This document shows, one piece after another, positions 13,219-29,718 of a stretch of 64,000 nt of DNA; within the stretch, counting starts at the first letter, position 1; each line of letters opens with the position of its first letter. The notes beneath the pieces were generated by a model, which saw only the letters and a program-made list of their open reading frames with translations, ran no database searches and was not told the origin of the DNA. The stretch is from Boletus sp. NGJ. Lineage: Eukaryota > Basidiomycota > Agaricomycetes > Boletales > Boletaceae. Where the stretch lies: positions 744,001-808,000 of the forward strand of contig JAGTXK010000239.1 in assembly GCA_019096195.1 (NCBI GenBank), written 5' to 3'. The position numbers were made by a program, and so were the translations under genes.

Positions 13219-16200
13219 ATGGAGGTGTTCAGCCTCCCTTTGCTCTGTGTGGCGTTGCTCGCGTACCTTGGGACCACTTCTGCCTTTCTCATTCTATTTC
13301 CCTCGGTCCCGATCCCGCTATCGAGCTATTTCAATAGCCAGGCAGCATCTATTGATGGCACCACTAGGGAATTTTGACAAGAACGGCTCAACATATGCAG
13401 CAGAGTACCTACCCACAGGACCTTGGTTCTTCAACGGCGTCACGGTGGGTCTATTATGGTCCTAACCGTTCGCGGGGACTGAACCTGCACTTTAGTATGA
13501 CCTCCCTGCTTCATGGGGTTCAGTTGTTGATAACGTCATTGCTGAGGGACAGGACATTGAGCTTCCTGACGCGACCTATGTCCACGAACTCCACCTGATT
13601 TATGCCGGAGATGGCATTGACAGTTAGTAGCATGCATACCCCCGAATGAGCTCTACTAACGAGTATTCCGTACTAGTTCGATTTAATGACACGTTTAGCC
13701 TCAACTATGCGGATAATTCTGTCTCAGAATTTCTGTGAGTCACCCGCCTACCTTCTCTTTACCCAACACTACATTTTGCTTCAGTTGCGGGAAAGAACTG
13801 GTGGAGGTACCCGACGCTGAATTGGGGCGATATCCGAACGTGAGCCTATTTCACAACTTGCATCCCGTAGCCGTACTAATCACTTTTCGCACTAGCCCTT
13901 ACCACTTTGTTAACTATGGTGCTTCGACGAACTGGAATTCGTCTCAAATCATCCAACTCTCAGTATCTATCCCTCGTGTGTCGCGTTAAAGAGTATCACG
14001 CTCCCGCAGACTGCAGACGCCCCAGACAGGCTCCATATTTTTGTGATATCCATCACGCCATCCGTTGTCCCGTCTGTTGTACCAACAGGTCCTGAGCTCT
14101 CGATTCGCACCGTGCAATTTAGCACTCGTTGGGAGGACGTCAATGGGCAACGTGCTCAAGTGATCGCGATCACACTAGCAAATCTCTTACCGGGAAGCCT
14201 TGGGTCGTCCCCGGATGGGTCGATTCAGTCCAAACACGAGGTGGAGGTGATCGGCGAAGGCGTGACAACAGTGACACCAGGAGTTGTATATCGTCTGGTG
14301 CCAGCGGATCAGGCGCGTTTCGATGTGCTCGTGTTGAACGACAACGGTACCGGGAATGAGACTATTCAGATCAAAGATTCCTATGGAACCATTGTCGGGA
14401 CGTCATCTGGGTGGCCTATTACCCCTCTCCGACAGACATGGACAGCTGATGAGAACGTATTGTCCACGCATGAGCCGCCAACTTGCGTGGGTTGATTTCC
14501 TCGGTGTTGGGTAAGCAAGCATGTTGACTCTCGTTCAAGTGGACCCAAGCAAAATTTGGCATATTGTGAGTAGGAGACGGCAATTCCTCTAGAGAACGAA
14601 ACTCACATGCAATAGCATCCATTGGGGTATCTTCAGTGTGCCAGCTTATGTAAACTGTCCTTTCCTGTGACACGTACATTGCTGACACGACGTTTAGGGC
14701 CCGCCGAAGTCTTATGCCGAGTGGCATGAGTGAGTGTTACACACCATTACTTCGAATTTAAACGGTATCCAGCTGGTACCTCCATAACCCACCTAATTCA
14801 AGCAATCCCACCTGGAACTATCATCTGGAAAACTATGATCCATGGTGGCGGGGGACCAGGTGGCTGTGGGAAAGAACTACCGGACCTGTGAGTAACCCCG
14901 TATTGGGGTTAGGGTCACAGCGATTAAACCACGCTTTTCGCACAGGACGTGGTTTATGATGACGACTTCATCGCAAACTTTACGGCAGGAAACTGGAACG
15001 CGAGTGCTTGACTGGATTTGTTCGACGAAGCCGGAGCAAAATACTTTGTCTTTGTCATGGTTTGTCGAACATTTGTCGAGGTCTTTCATCCTGATGTATG
15101 CTACAGAAGCATCATGATGGGTATGCCTTGTTTGACACCAAGAACATGACGCACCGAAGCAGCGTTTACCTCAACCCCTACCGCGACTTCCTCGAGGAGC
15201 TGATGGAGACTGCGAAGGCTGAGAAGCCCAACCTTCACCGTTGGACCTATTATTCGCTTCCCGAGTGGTAGGTCACTCCAATATCGGTTGCGCCTTGCAT
15301 ATAAAGGGTATCGGTTATCTCAAGGTTCAACCCCCACTTCGCGCCGTACGGGTTTGAGCAGTGGCCGGGGGGGCTCCCACACAATGCCTTCAACTATTCA
15401 GAACTCGAACCCTACACTGACATGCTCAATATCTCGGACTACATCCAAGACTTGCAGTACCTACACATGCTTTCTCTGGCTCTTGATTATGGGACTGAGA
15501 TCATGGTATGTCTGTACGAGTATTGGTGCATTCTGTACTGACGCTTGTTGGAGTGGTGTGACATTGGCGGTCCAAACAACACGCTGGAATTCGCATCGCA
15601 GTACTATAACAATGCTATGGAGAATGGGTACCATGTCATCATGAGCGATCGTCTGTCCCCGAGTTACTCTTCTTTTCAACTCCTTGACTGTCAGGTTCAC
15701 AGGTTGCGGTGCGGTCCCTGACTTTGACACGCCCGAGTATGCCCTGTTCGGATCTCTCTCCACACGAAAATGGGAGACGAACGAGGCATGGATCCATTCA
15801 GCTATGGTATCAACAATGCTACCAATGCGACCGAGTACAAGAATGGCTCTACCATCATCCAAACCCTGGTCGACGTGGTGAGCAAGAACGGAAACTAGTA
15901 AGCCAGCTCCCTTGGACTCCTTCTAGTTGGCCGGTGGTTCATCTCCTCTTTAGCCTGCTGGATGTCGGTCCCACTTCAGAAGGTGACATTATCGCACCAA
16001 TGGCAGACATCCTCCTCGCAGCTGGCCGATGGCTCAAGTGCGCCGGCGAATGTGTTTACGCCACCGTATGTATCGTGTGCGTCTGTGATGAAACGCAGTT
16101 TGAAGGAGGTGACAGGACTATTGGTACCCAGCGTCGCAGGATCCGACGGGGTCGTACCGATTCCTGACAACGCCTGAAACGTTTTGTATCGTCGCGTTTA

Positions 16201-16427
16201 ACAAACCCATCCATGGTTCGGTTGTCGTCGACGCGGGCCGCGTGGTGCTTCCTATTCAAAAGGGAGATACCATCACACTGCTCGGGCTGACCAACGGGAC
16301 GACGACAGCTGGACAGGACCTCGAGTGGAGCATTGACGAGAATGGAGTGTTGACGATTGATGTTCCACAGAGTCAGGTCGATCAAGTCGGTTACGCTTGG
16401 GCATTCCAGGTCTCGTATGCAATTTAA
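13219..16427 (+). pseudogene. GH29 alpha-L-fucosidase, tandem copy 1, decayed
   Basis: First of two tandem paralogs of a secreted family-29 alpha-L-fucosidase. The start MEVFSLPLLCVALLAYLG is a signal peptide; then comes the fungal N-terminal beta domain (EYLPTGPW, YVHELHLIYAGDG, TRWEDVNGQRAQ). The GH29 barrel carries FIHWGIFSVPAY, KHHDGYALFD, TYYSLPEW and the nucleophile block WCDIGGPN, followed by a C-terminal beta domain ending VSYAI. Against copy 2, even after splicing, it has at least three lesions. One base is missing near 13965-13975, where the frame runs into TAA. A TGG-to-TGA stop is at 15009-15011 (ASAW in copy 2). One base is missing near 15790-15800 (EGLDPYSF in copy 2). The exon-intron layout is otherwise kept, so decay looks recent. 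Sequencing error could explain single-base gaps but hardly all three. Confidence 0.8.
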
Positions 16428-17104
16428 TGGTAGTGACCACCTATAGAACGAGGATGATGGTGTCACTTGGGACCAGCGCAGCCTTGGCCTTGCCGGAGCA
16501 TTTTGAAACTGAGTGCCCAAAATTTCGAGTAAACGTCGGTCAGACTCGGACGGATTATGATACAGCATGGCGGTAGTGCTACTAGATGGCACGTCAACGC
16601 GTCAACACCGATGCACGCAGCTGGACTGCAGCCGGCCTTGTCCGAAATCACTTGCGCCCGTATCCGCTGCCAACTCTTGTGGAGTAGTTCGAAACCATTC
16701 GCCTACACTAAACAGCCATTGAATCATTCTCACCATCACGTACGTAGTACTTTCTCTTGTCACTTCCTATATTTAAACCAGGTAACGTCCTTGCATGCTT
16801 GACGGTATGACAACTTATCTCTAACGTGCCAAGCGTTCATTTCGGCGTTGTGGCGGCCTCGTTGTGCTAAGCTTCGTCAGACGCTGTATGGTTTCTGTGG
16901 ATTAGTCCACTGGTACGCTGTCTAATTGGACGACTTGGATAGTACTTCCCTTCTCTTCCCTGCACCCACCCCAACCAGAATGAAGATGCACGTGGTAACC
17001 ATGGTAAGACGACTTCACTCGAGAGATTGGTACAATTCTCACTGGGTTTCCAGGCGTTACAGAAGGCGTGTTCTACGGGAGGCGGATGGTTTATGGGGGA
17101 TGCT
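16428..17104. other. Spacer between tandem fucosidase copies
   Basis: A 677-bp spacer carrying the promoter of copy 2. I see no separate gene. Its last part, around 17000-17100, resembles the upstream region of copy 1 near 13140-13218, so the duplicated unit includes some upstream DNA. Confidence 0.5.
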
Positions 17105-20100
17105 ATGAAGGTCTTCAGCATCCCTGCTCTCTGTGGCGCTTTGCTCGCGTACTTTGGCACCGATTCTCCCTCTCTCATTCCATTTCCCTCAACCCCAATC
17201 CCTCTCTCGAGCTATATCGACAATCAAGCCGCATCTATCGATGGTACTACTGGTAGTTTCAACAGGATTGGCTCAACATACGCAGCGGAATATCTCCCTA
17301 CAGGACCTTGGCTCTTGAACGGTGTGACGGTCAATCTCTTGTTTCTCCTCAGCGTTCGTGGGGACTGAATCTGCATCTTTAGTATGACCTGCCGACTTCA
17401 TGGGGCGTAGGCGATGATAACGTCATTACCCATGGCCAAGTCATAGAGCTTCCCAGCGCGACCTATGTCCACGAACTTCATTTCCTCTATGCCGGAGATG
17501 GGACTAACGGTGAGTAGGTATGTCATGCCAATGAACTCAATTAACGCACGTTCCACACTAGATCAGTCCAATCATATGTTTAACCTCAATTTCGCGGATG
17601 ACTCCGTCGTGGACTTTCTACGTGAGTTACCAACCCCCACCGTCTCTTTCGTCAATTCAACATCCCATTTTAGTCACAGCAAAGAATTGGTGGAAATACC
17701 CGACCATAAATTGGGGGGATATTCGAGCGTGAGCTCATTTCACGACCTCGTTCCCGCGAGCCAAATTGACCACGTTTCCGAATTAGACCCTACAGCTTTG
17801 AGAACTATGGCGCTTCCAAGAACTGGAATTCATCTCATATTTACCAACTCTCGATATCTGTTCCCTCGCGTTCCGCATTAAGGAGTATCACGCTCCCGCA
17901 GACTGCGAACACTCAAGACAGGCTTCATATATTTGCGATATCTATTACGCCATCCGTTGTCCCGTCTGTTGTACCAACAGGTCCTGAGCTCTCGATTCGT
18001 ACGCTGTGCAATTTAGCACCCGTTGGGAAGATGTCAATGGGCAACGTGCTCAAGCGGTCGCGATCACACTAGCAAATCTCTTACCGGGAAGCCTTGGGTC
18101 GTCCCCGGATGGGTCGATTCAGTCCAAATACGAGGTGGAGGTGATTGGCGAAGGTGTGACAACAGTGACACCAGGAGTTGTATATCGTCTGGTGCCAGCG
18201 GATCAGGCGCGTTTCGATGTGCTCGTGTTGAACAACAACGGTACCGGGAATGCGACTATTCAGATCAAAGACTCCTATGGAACCATTGTCGGGACGTCGT
18301 CTGGATGGCCTATTACCCCTCTCCGACAGACATGGACAGCTGATGAGAGCGTACTGTCCACGCATGAGCCGCCAACTTGGGTGGGATTGTTTCCTCGGTG
18401 TCACGTGATCGTACTAAGTCTCGTTCCAGTGGACCCAAGCAAAATATGGACTATTGTGAGTATGAGTCGACTGCATGGTGGTAGAGAAGAAACGACTCAC
18501 ACGCACTAGCATCCACTGGGGTCTCTTCAGTGTTCCCGCTTATGTAGGTTATCGTGTTGACCTGTGACCCGTACGTTTCTTACGCGGCGTTTAGGGCGCG
18601 CCGTGGTCTTATTCCGAGTGGTATGAGTAAGTGTTACATATAATTTGTTCCTTTTCTAGACTCTCAGCAGTATCCAGCTGGAGCCTCCATAACTCACCTG
18701 GTTCAAACAATCCTACCTGGAACTATCATCTAGAAAACTATGGACCTGTGAGTAATTCTGCACGGAGTCATTGCATAATTAATCCAATGCTTTTGCACAG
18801 GACGTGGTTCACGATGATTTCATTGCAGACTTTACAGCAAAAAACTGGAATGCAAGTGCTTGGCTGGATTTGTTCGACGAAGCTGGAGCAAAATACTTTG
18901 TCTTTGTCACGGTTCGTGGAGCATTGGTGTTGATATCTTTCGTCCTGACACATTCTACAGAAACATCATGATGGGTATAGCTTGTTTGATACCAAGAACA
19001 CGACGCACCGGAGTAGCGTTTACCTCAACCCCTACCGCGACTTCCTCAAGGAGCTGATGGAGACTGCGAAGGCTGAGAAGCCCAACCTTCACCGTGGGAC
19101 CTATTATTCGCTCCCTGAGTGGTAGGTCATCCTTTCCGAATACCAGCTGTACCAAACAGCTAATGGGTGTTGGACACTTCAAGGTTTAATCCATACTTTG
19201 CACCATATGGGTTCTGGAATTGGCCCGGAGGACTCGCGCACAATCCATTCAACGACTCTGAACTTGAACCCTATACCGGCATGCTCAATATCTCGGACTA
19301 CATCCAAGACCTGCAGTACCCACACATGCTTTCTCTCGCTCTCGATTACGGGACTGAGATCATGGTATGTCTGTACGAATATTGGTATGCTCTGCACTGA
19401 CGCTTGTTGGAGTGGTGTGACATTGGCGGTCCAAACAACACGGTGGAATTTGCAGCACGATTTTATAACAATGCTATGGAGAATGGGTACCAGGTCACTA
19501 TGAATGACCGTTCGTCCCCCGAGTCGTTTTTGAATCATTGTGCTCTGACAATTGATGTTATAGGTTGCAGTGCAGTACCTGACTTTGACACGCCCGAATA
19601 TGCCATGTTCGGATCATTGTCTACGAGAAGATGGGAAACGACTGAGGGCTTGGACCCATATAGCTTTGGTATCAACAATGCCACCGATGCAACAGCATAC
19701 AAGAATGGCACTACCATCATCCACACCTTGGTCGACGTCGTGAGCAAGAACGGAAATTAGTAAGCCAGCTCCCGTAGCCGTTTCTACACTCGTTTATCCC
19801 TTCTTCAGCTTGCTGAACGCCGGACCCACTGCAGAGGGTAATATCATCGCACCGATGGCAGATAACCTCCTCGCAGCTGGCCGATGGCTCAAGTATGCCG
19901 GTGAATGTGTATATGCCACCGTATGTATCGTGAGCGTCTGGATGAAACACAAATTGAAAGACTGTTACAGGAGTATTGGTACCAAGCGTCGCAGGATCCG
20001 ACGGGGTCGTACCGATTCCTGACGACGCCTGAAACGTTCTGTATCGTCGCGTTCAACAAGCCTACCGACGGTTCGGTGGTTGTTGACGCGGGCGGCGTGG

Positions 20101-20276
20101 TGCTTCCTATTCAAGAGGGAGACACCATCAAACTGCTCGGGCCGACCAACGGGACGACGGCAGCTGACCTCGAGTGGAGCATCGACGAGAGTGGAGTATT
20201 GACGATTGATGTTCCACAGGGTCAGGTCGATCAAGTCGATTACGCTTGGGCATTCCAGGTCTCGTATGCAAATTAA
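17105..20276 (+). CDS. Secreted GH29 alpha-L-fucosidase, tandem copy 2 (one 2-nt anomaly)
   Basis: Secreted exo-hydrolase releasing alpha-L-fucose from glycans. The signal peptide MKVFSIPALCGALLAYFG is followed by the N-terminal beta domain (AEYLPTGPW, YVHELHFLYAGDG, FNLNFADDSV, AKNWWKYP). The GH29 catalytic domain shows GLFIHWGLFSVPAY, KHHDGYSLFD, GTYYSLPEW, FDTPEYAMFGSLSTRRWE and WCDIGGPN, whose Asp is the expected nucleophile. The C-terminal domain after YLLNAGPTAEG ends VSYAN. Many introns of about 50-60 nt are needed. Relative to copy 1 there are two extra bases near 18000-18004, breaking the frame at LSIRT. A GTACG donor created there and the acceptor CACTAG at 18067-18072 would define a 74-nt intron that restores frame with loss of about 25 residues. 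So it may be functional with a new intron, freshly broken, or misassembled. Confidence 0.8.
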
Positions 20277-20598
20277 CTCGGTTAGATACCAACCATGTAT
20301 GTGTAGCGGTGTACTGTATGTACAACATATGTGACCATTATGTGCTGCATGAGGACATGAATATTCGAATCATTGAATGAAACGCATTGAACTGTCACAT
20401 GTTGAAGGCTTTTTCATTCTCAGCTTTCATGTGGAACCACTGGCACTGGCAGTGGACGTCCACAACTCGGACATACTGTTGTTGTCGCCGCGTCGGAATG
20501 AACAAAAAAGAAGAAGAAAAAGTCCACCGGTCTTCGAGAAGCCTACAAGAAGCTCTTGCACGACTGTTTACTCGGTTTCTCTCTCAACCTGACCAGCA
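20277..20598. other. Spacer between fucosidase copy 2 and Pro/Thr-rich gene
   Basis: A 322-bp spacer carrying the fucosidase 3' end and the promoter of the next gene. An A-rich patch (AAAAAAGAAGAAGAAAAAG) lies near 20504. No gene seen. Confidence 0.5.
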
Positions 20599-21370
20599 AT
20601 GATGCCCTCACTGACACCCCCGTCCACTGACCCGCTCAGCAACGCGGACTGTACCAAACGAAACGTCGTCCTCCCGCCGCCCTCTGGCATCATCACTCCC
20701 CACCCCGCCGGGACCCCCTCACCACCAAGTTCGACTGCTACAACCCCAACCCCAACCCCAACCACCCCCACCACCGAGTCAGCAGTTAATGACGCGTCTA
20801 TCAACAAGATTCGGACGAAGACAATGAACTGCACCCTCGTTGCCTGTCCGTGGACCGGCGCCCCCATACGCGCGATCATACCGCTTCCTCGGCGTAAGCT
20901 CGGTGCGAACGACGTGCAGGATAATACCATTACCACGCCGAGCCCGAGTCCGAGCGGCATCCATGGGTGTAGCGTGCTTCCGGGTAACATGATGTATGGC
21001 CCACTACCACCGTGCTCGACGCGTTCCACCTTCTTTGATGATGAGGACGTAGACTCTGGGGATGATGAGGACGACGAAGAGGAGGAGGAGTATGAAGGGA
21101 GGGTTGAGGGTTGTGTCGGGAGGGCAACGTTGTGGTGTTGCTCGTACGAGAGCATCACCGCCGCCGAGGGACTCTCTGCTTGGAGCTTCGAGGTACGTCC
21201 ACGCGTATCATCCCGTCATTATGTTCTTTTTTCTGACGAGTGCGCAGGAACTGCGTGTTGAATGTTACGCCCAGTCTCTCGTCGCCAGAGGTACCAAACC
21301 ACCTCCCGCGGTCCAGCCTGCTCTCGCCATCCCACCTGCTTTCGTTCCCCGTTCCGTCCCACGAAACTAG
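20599..21370 (+). CDS. Hypothetical Pro/Thr-rich protein with acidic stretch
   Basis: Not recognised. Starting at MMPSLTPPST it encodes a Pro/Ser/Thr-rich segment with TPTPTPTTPTT, a short Cys-containing block CTLVACPWTGAPIRAI, a strongly acidic run (DDEDVDSGDDEDDEEEEE, about residues 143-160) and a C-terminal part read through an intron at 21193-21247 (GT...CAG), which joins WSFE to ELRVECYAQ and ends at 21370 (VPRSVPRN). A long open frame also exists on the opposite strand; I prefer the plus strand because of the clean splice junction and the matched C-terminus. The low-complexity make-up suggests a mostly disordered protein. No family, signal peptide or membrane segment is evident. Confidence 0.55.
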
Positions 21371-21604
21371 ACTGGCATAATAATATATATTCATTCCCAA
21401 CAACTAGTTTTGTAGATATGCAGAGTAGAGGCCATTACATGCGCGTTATGCAAAATGTGGTATCTATATGGTCGTGGTGTCATACACTACCCTCAAATAT
21501 ATTCACCCAGATCAGAAAATGCTGTAACCATAACAGCAGTGCCTGTGGTGCACGATGTCCCATGACGACAAGGAATGGGGCATGAGGATATCTGGAACCA
21601 AGTC

Positions 21605-25723
<4,119 letters not shown>

Positions 25724-26166
25724 CTTCCCTCAAACTAGTGACGCCTTGAGCGGCTGTCAAATGCTCGGGAAGTCTTGTCGGGAGGAAATGGAGAAACTAA
25801 CGCCAAGGACGATTAATAAGTCTGGGATCCCGTTCTGTGCAAAGTTAGCATTTTGAGAGTGGCGTATGGGAAGACATTCCCTTTACAGGCGATTGTTTGG
25901 CGGCGGCCCTTGATTCAAACAACGCCGGATTCGCGTTCCGGAATCCGATATCTCACAGTTTTGACACGAGTTTCTGACAACCGTAGGCAAGTTAGCAATA
26001 TTAAAAATGCGAGGAAAAGCTGTCGCATTAAACCGAATGTCCATCAGATAAGTATAGAAAGGTCTAAAATATAATGAAAACCAGACATCATGGTAGTGCT
26101 ACCACGTGTTGAAATAGCCATACTCTAACGGCACCGCCGAGATAGATCCACCACATCAAGCAATAT
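25724..26166. other. Spacer upstream of PMR1-like gene
   Basis: A 443-bp spacer with the PMR1 promoter and the 3' end of the C2H2 gene. No gene seen. Confidence 0.5.
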
Positions 26167-27298
26167 CTAAGCAATGCGAGTTCTCTTGAACTGCGACTCG
26201 TTTATGGCACGTGCCTCGCGGCCTGGCACCACTTCGGCGTCGGTGACGTCCATGCCTGGAACCATGCGTTCGATGTGCCGATGCACAGCATCGTCACGCG
26301 AAAATAGACGTCTACAATGGGGACATTTCCACTTCACCCCCAGATGCATGACAACGTGGCGAGAGAGGTTCTCCTGTTTCATCGGCCGAGAATGCGTGCA
26401 CTTGTCCCAACGACAAACGGCACGTGTAGCAGGGCCCAATTGGAGGTGATGGTGGTTTCGAAGGTGTCGGAGTATTCGAGTTCTTTCCCCGACGATCCAC
26501 TTATTGCATGGACTGTCGTAGAGATCAAAACGACACTGATAAAAGCAGCGTTTGTCGCCATAGCGGTGTTGAGCATATTCAATGTCTCCTTCATCGGTTG
26601 GTGGTGGCGGCGGGGGTGAGGGCGGTTCGTACGTTGATGGAAACGTCTGTCCGGGAACCATAAGAGGATCCATGAATGATGGTATATCTTGATTCATGTC
26701 GGGAGCCACGATGTTAGATTGCGGCGCTGAACCGAAGGCTGGAACAGGAGCAAATTTCCTTGCTACGAGTGGTAATTGGCTCGAACCGTGGCAGCGAGCA
26801 GATGCGCGATTACTGATTGTCGCATTATACGGTGTCACTGAACCTGATGCTGGAGCTGGTACGGTCGAGAAATGTAGTTGGCTCCATCCCTGGTGTTGAG
26901 TAGATGCGGGATCGGCAATGTGGCGCAGTCTAGCTTGGTGATACGGGTTAGTCCTGACAAATCCGCTTCTCCCAGGTGGGCGGGATGATTGTGCGAGATT
27001 CGTCCCGGGCATCTGAAGCGCTTGGGTCGATCCTTGACCATGGCGGCCAAGTACAGGATACCATTGCTGGGACGCTGTCGGAAGACAGACCGACACGGAC
27101 CCTTGAAGAAGAGCGGAGGGGACGAGAGTATTCTGACCCACGCTAAAACATGCGGTCTATGAGCAAGTGGCTGCCTCATCGAAGACGGCAGGCTGACCTC
27201 TGAGCGGTCTGACTGTATCCGCCCCCTGATTCCTGGGAACTAGGTGTAAAATTCAAATAGTAGGGATTCATGTTGAAAGAAGGTTGATTGGGGTGCAT
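26167..27298 (-). CDS. C2H2 zinc-finger protein, accessory family member 1
   Basis: Probable nuclear nucleic-acid-binding protein. Exon 1 starts at 27298 (MHPNQPSFNMNPYY) and joins through an intron to the long exon that opens at SVGQNTLVP. A Pro/Ser-rich N-terminal half, including seven consecutive prolines, precedes three Cys/His modules: CRFDLYDSPCNKW...H..HHH, CRWDKC...RHVVMH, and the most classical finger CPHCRRLFSRDDAVHRHIE. The tail is basic (FKRTRIA). The first two modules have the spacing C-x-W/F...C seen in five other genes of this window, so these form one family. Target and role unknown. Confidence 0.75.
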
Positions 27299-28302
27299 CT
27301 TTGATTTGAAAATGTGAAGCATCAGCTAGAGACTATAAAGCATCGGCGTCCACACTCTCCGCTGTGGAGTGACATAGTATTCATTTGCAAGTGCACCGCT
27401 CGGTGAATGGCGATGACGAGGAGTGGTGGTGGTGTAGTACGCGGTTTCATCGCTCTAGCAGAGAGGGCGGCAGGTTAATCGATCATGAACACTTGGCGCA
27501 TGACATCCGCCGCAATGATGGCTCGCACTCTCGCCACGGGTCATATTACATATTACACCCAATCGCGGAGAGTTATCAAGGCGCGTGTTACGGCGCAACT
27601 TGAATTAAATAGCAGTGCATTTCGGGGGTAATGTCGAGCTTTGAGGCATGGACGCCAGGCGATGTACACGCCATGAACCTGGGTGGGTGTTAGCGAATGA
27701 GGAAGAAGCAAGGCCATGACGCCGAGGAGAAAATACCGACCAGAACGGAGATAATTGGTGAAAACCTGACACCAAATGGTATTCGCTTTAGGTTTTAGAA
27801 ATTTCATTCGTGATCACCTGTGGTATCCATACAGGAAAAGGCAAACTATCCCTAACTTGATTTACCTCGGATCGCCATGGATTTGGGCGAGGTGCAACAG
27901 AAACATTCAGCCGTCGCCGAGAAAATCCTATGCTGACTGACGCCTGCTGAGCTTGATGGAGGGTGCATGCCTGCTCCAACTTCGAGGAAAACTTGTGGCC
28001 GGCTGTGAGGGCCTTCATGAAAATCCATGGACAGAAAAACTCGTGGAAAGACATACCGCTAGCAATGCAATGCGTCAGCTACGGTGCGGATATTGCGCAT
28101 TAAATATGGTCGGTGAGGCGGAGGCACGTCATTGAGTATCGGTGGTGATGTGGATCAGATATGAAAATGTGTTTGTTTACCAACAGCTTCTGATCCAAAC
28201 AACTACTGTAGCACGGCTCCCTTGTGCAGTGTTCATCGGTTGCGAGCACTCGCATCTACGATATTCTCTGTCACGAACTACCACAGTCTTCAATCAACCT
28301 CG
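27299..28302. other. Divergent promoter region
   Basis: 1 kb between the start codons of the minus-strand C2H2 gene and the plus-strand SR-rich gene, so a two-way promoter region. Open frames inside show no motif. Nothing else is seen. Confidence 0.5.
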
Positions 28303-29485
28303 ATGTCTTCTGTCCATTACCGTGGTAGAAGCCCTAGTCGGGACCACCACTCGCGGACGGACGGCAGAGACATGCAAGAACCACGCGACCGACGGTCGCA
28401 TAGACATATGGACTCCAGGCGACCCGAGCTCAACGACAAAGACAAATCAACACGAACTCGAAGGCATCGCTCTCGCTCTCACTCTCGCTCGCCTTCCCCT
28501 AGAAAGCGCTCGAGGTCTCGATCGATTTCCAGTGGACCTGTCTCCAGGAGACCTAGATCCTGTTCACGCTCCCTCTCACGTGAACCTGGACGTCGCTCTC
28601 GGTCAAGAGAAAAACACAACTACAAGAGTAAGAAGGAGAGGCGGAAAAGATCTCGATCACCCGCAACCTCCTCTTCGGATTCAGGCTCAGGGTCTGATCG
28701 CAAACGACACAAGAGGAAGAAGCATCGCACACGTGAAGAAAAGGAGCGCAGGCGGAAAGAGAAGAAAGAGAAGAAGGTGAGATTTGATCGCCCGTGCCCG
28801 TTAATCGACGCTAACCGGTCCCGCAGAAGAAAAAGCACGGGTCCGGGACTGTGAGTTCGAGTGCCCACTGGGGAAAATATGGAATCATCAGCGACTCTGA
28901 GTGAGCATGGATTCTTGACGGAGTCCACGAGTTGACATAGCTCCACTAGTTTCTATAACAAAACTCAAGAATTCAGAACCTGGCTTCTCGAAGAACGCAA
29001 ACTCAACCCGGAGGCTTTGTCCAAGGATCAAGAGCGAAAAGAGTTTGCCGTATTTGTAGAGGATTATAATACAGGTATGGCTATACTCCCCTGTGTGTGC
29101 CCGATGGGATATGAAGGATATCACTAGCCACTTTACCCCACGAAAAGTATTATCATATAGAAGCATATGAAAACAGGATGGCCTCTTTGAGGTCGGGAGA
29201 GTTTGTCCCCCCCTCGGAAGACTCGTATGACCCTGCAGCGGACATGAAAGCACACGCCACGAGACACAAGAAGGCTGCTGCTGATCAAGAGAGCTATATG
29301 TCTCGGGAACAATTGATGGAGCTGCGCAAAGTACAGAACGAGCGAATCGAGGTAGGATTGTCCCAAAGTTGTCGCACATTCACCCGTAACCAAACAATTC
29401 GTAGATTGGACGAATGAAACGCTTAGGGATGGATGTGAAGCAGAACATGGGTGTGAGAATGGATGGCAGCATGTTTGACGGTTAG
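28303..29485 (+). CDS. SR-rich nuclear protein, SCI1-like family
   Basis: The N-terminal half is an Arg/Ser-rich region (RSRSHSRSPSPRKRSRSRS and similar) followed by a basic Lys/Arg/Glu stretch, typical of proteins in nuclear speckles and splicing bodies. After an intron comes the conserved block HWGKYGIISDSD, continuing across a second intron as FYNKTQEFRTWLLEERK and then FVEDYNTATLPHEKYYHIEAYE. This block matches what I remember of the plant SCI1-like family (a nuclear protein tied to cell-cycle control in stigma and style) and its conserved eukaryotic relatives. The C-terminus IGRMKRLGMDV...DGSMFDG ends at 29485. Start chosen at 28303 (MSSVHYRGRSPSRD). Family call from memory; molecular function is not settled by sequence. 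Confidence 0.8.
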
Positions 29486-29718
29486 ACTCTTGGATACGGT
29501 CCCCAGTCCCCAGTCCCTACGGACCATTTCGTCCTTGTACTGTGCTCCACCTTACTTTCGAATTCTCTTGTACGGTTGCGACGATCAGAGCTGTCCAATA
29601 CAACATGCACACATCGTGAGGCCACATATTCATATTGTGCCTGCCGGTAGCTGTGCGGCGAGGGCTGCCGAACTCGAGGCCTTGATGCTCGAAACCTTTT
29701 CAACGTTTAACGTCCACC

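Larger units (their letters stand above)
13140..20276 (+). repeat. Tandem gene duplication, GH29 unit of about 3.9 kb
   Basis: Two direct copies (about 13140-16430 and 17030-20276) share coding order, intron positions and long near-identical stretches, for example the 250 bp around 14100-14400 and 18000-18300. Intron sequences are more diverged than exons but often still alignable, so the duplication is not very old. Confidence 0.85.

Noticed and set aside
20568-21158. Long open frame on the minus strand opposite the Pro/Thr-rich gene
   Set aside because: Mirror of a repetitive GC-rich coding strand; the plus strand offers a clean intron and a consistent C-terminus.
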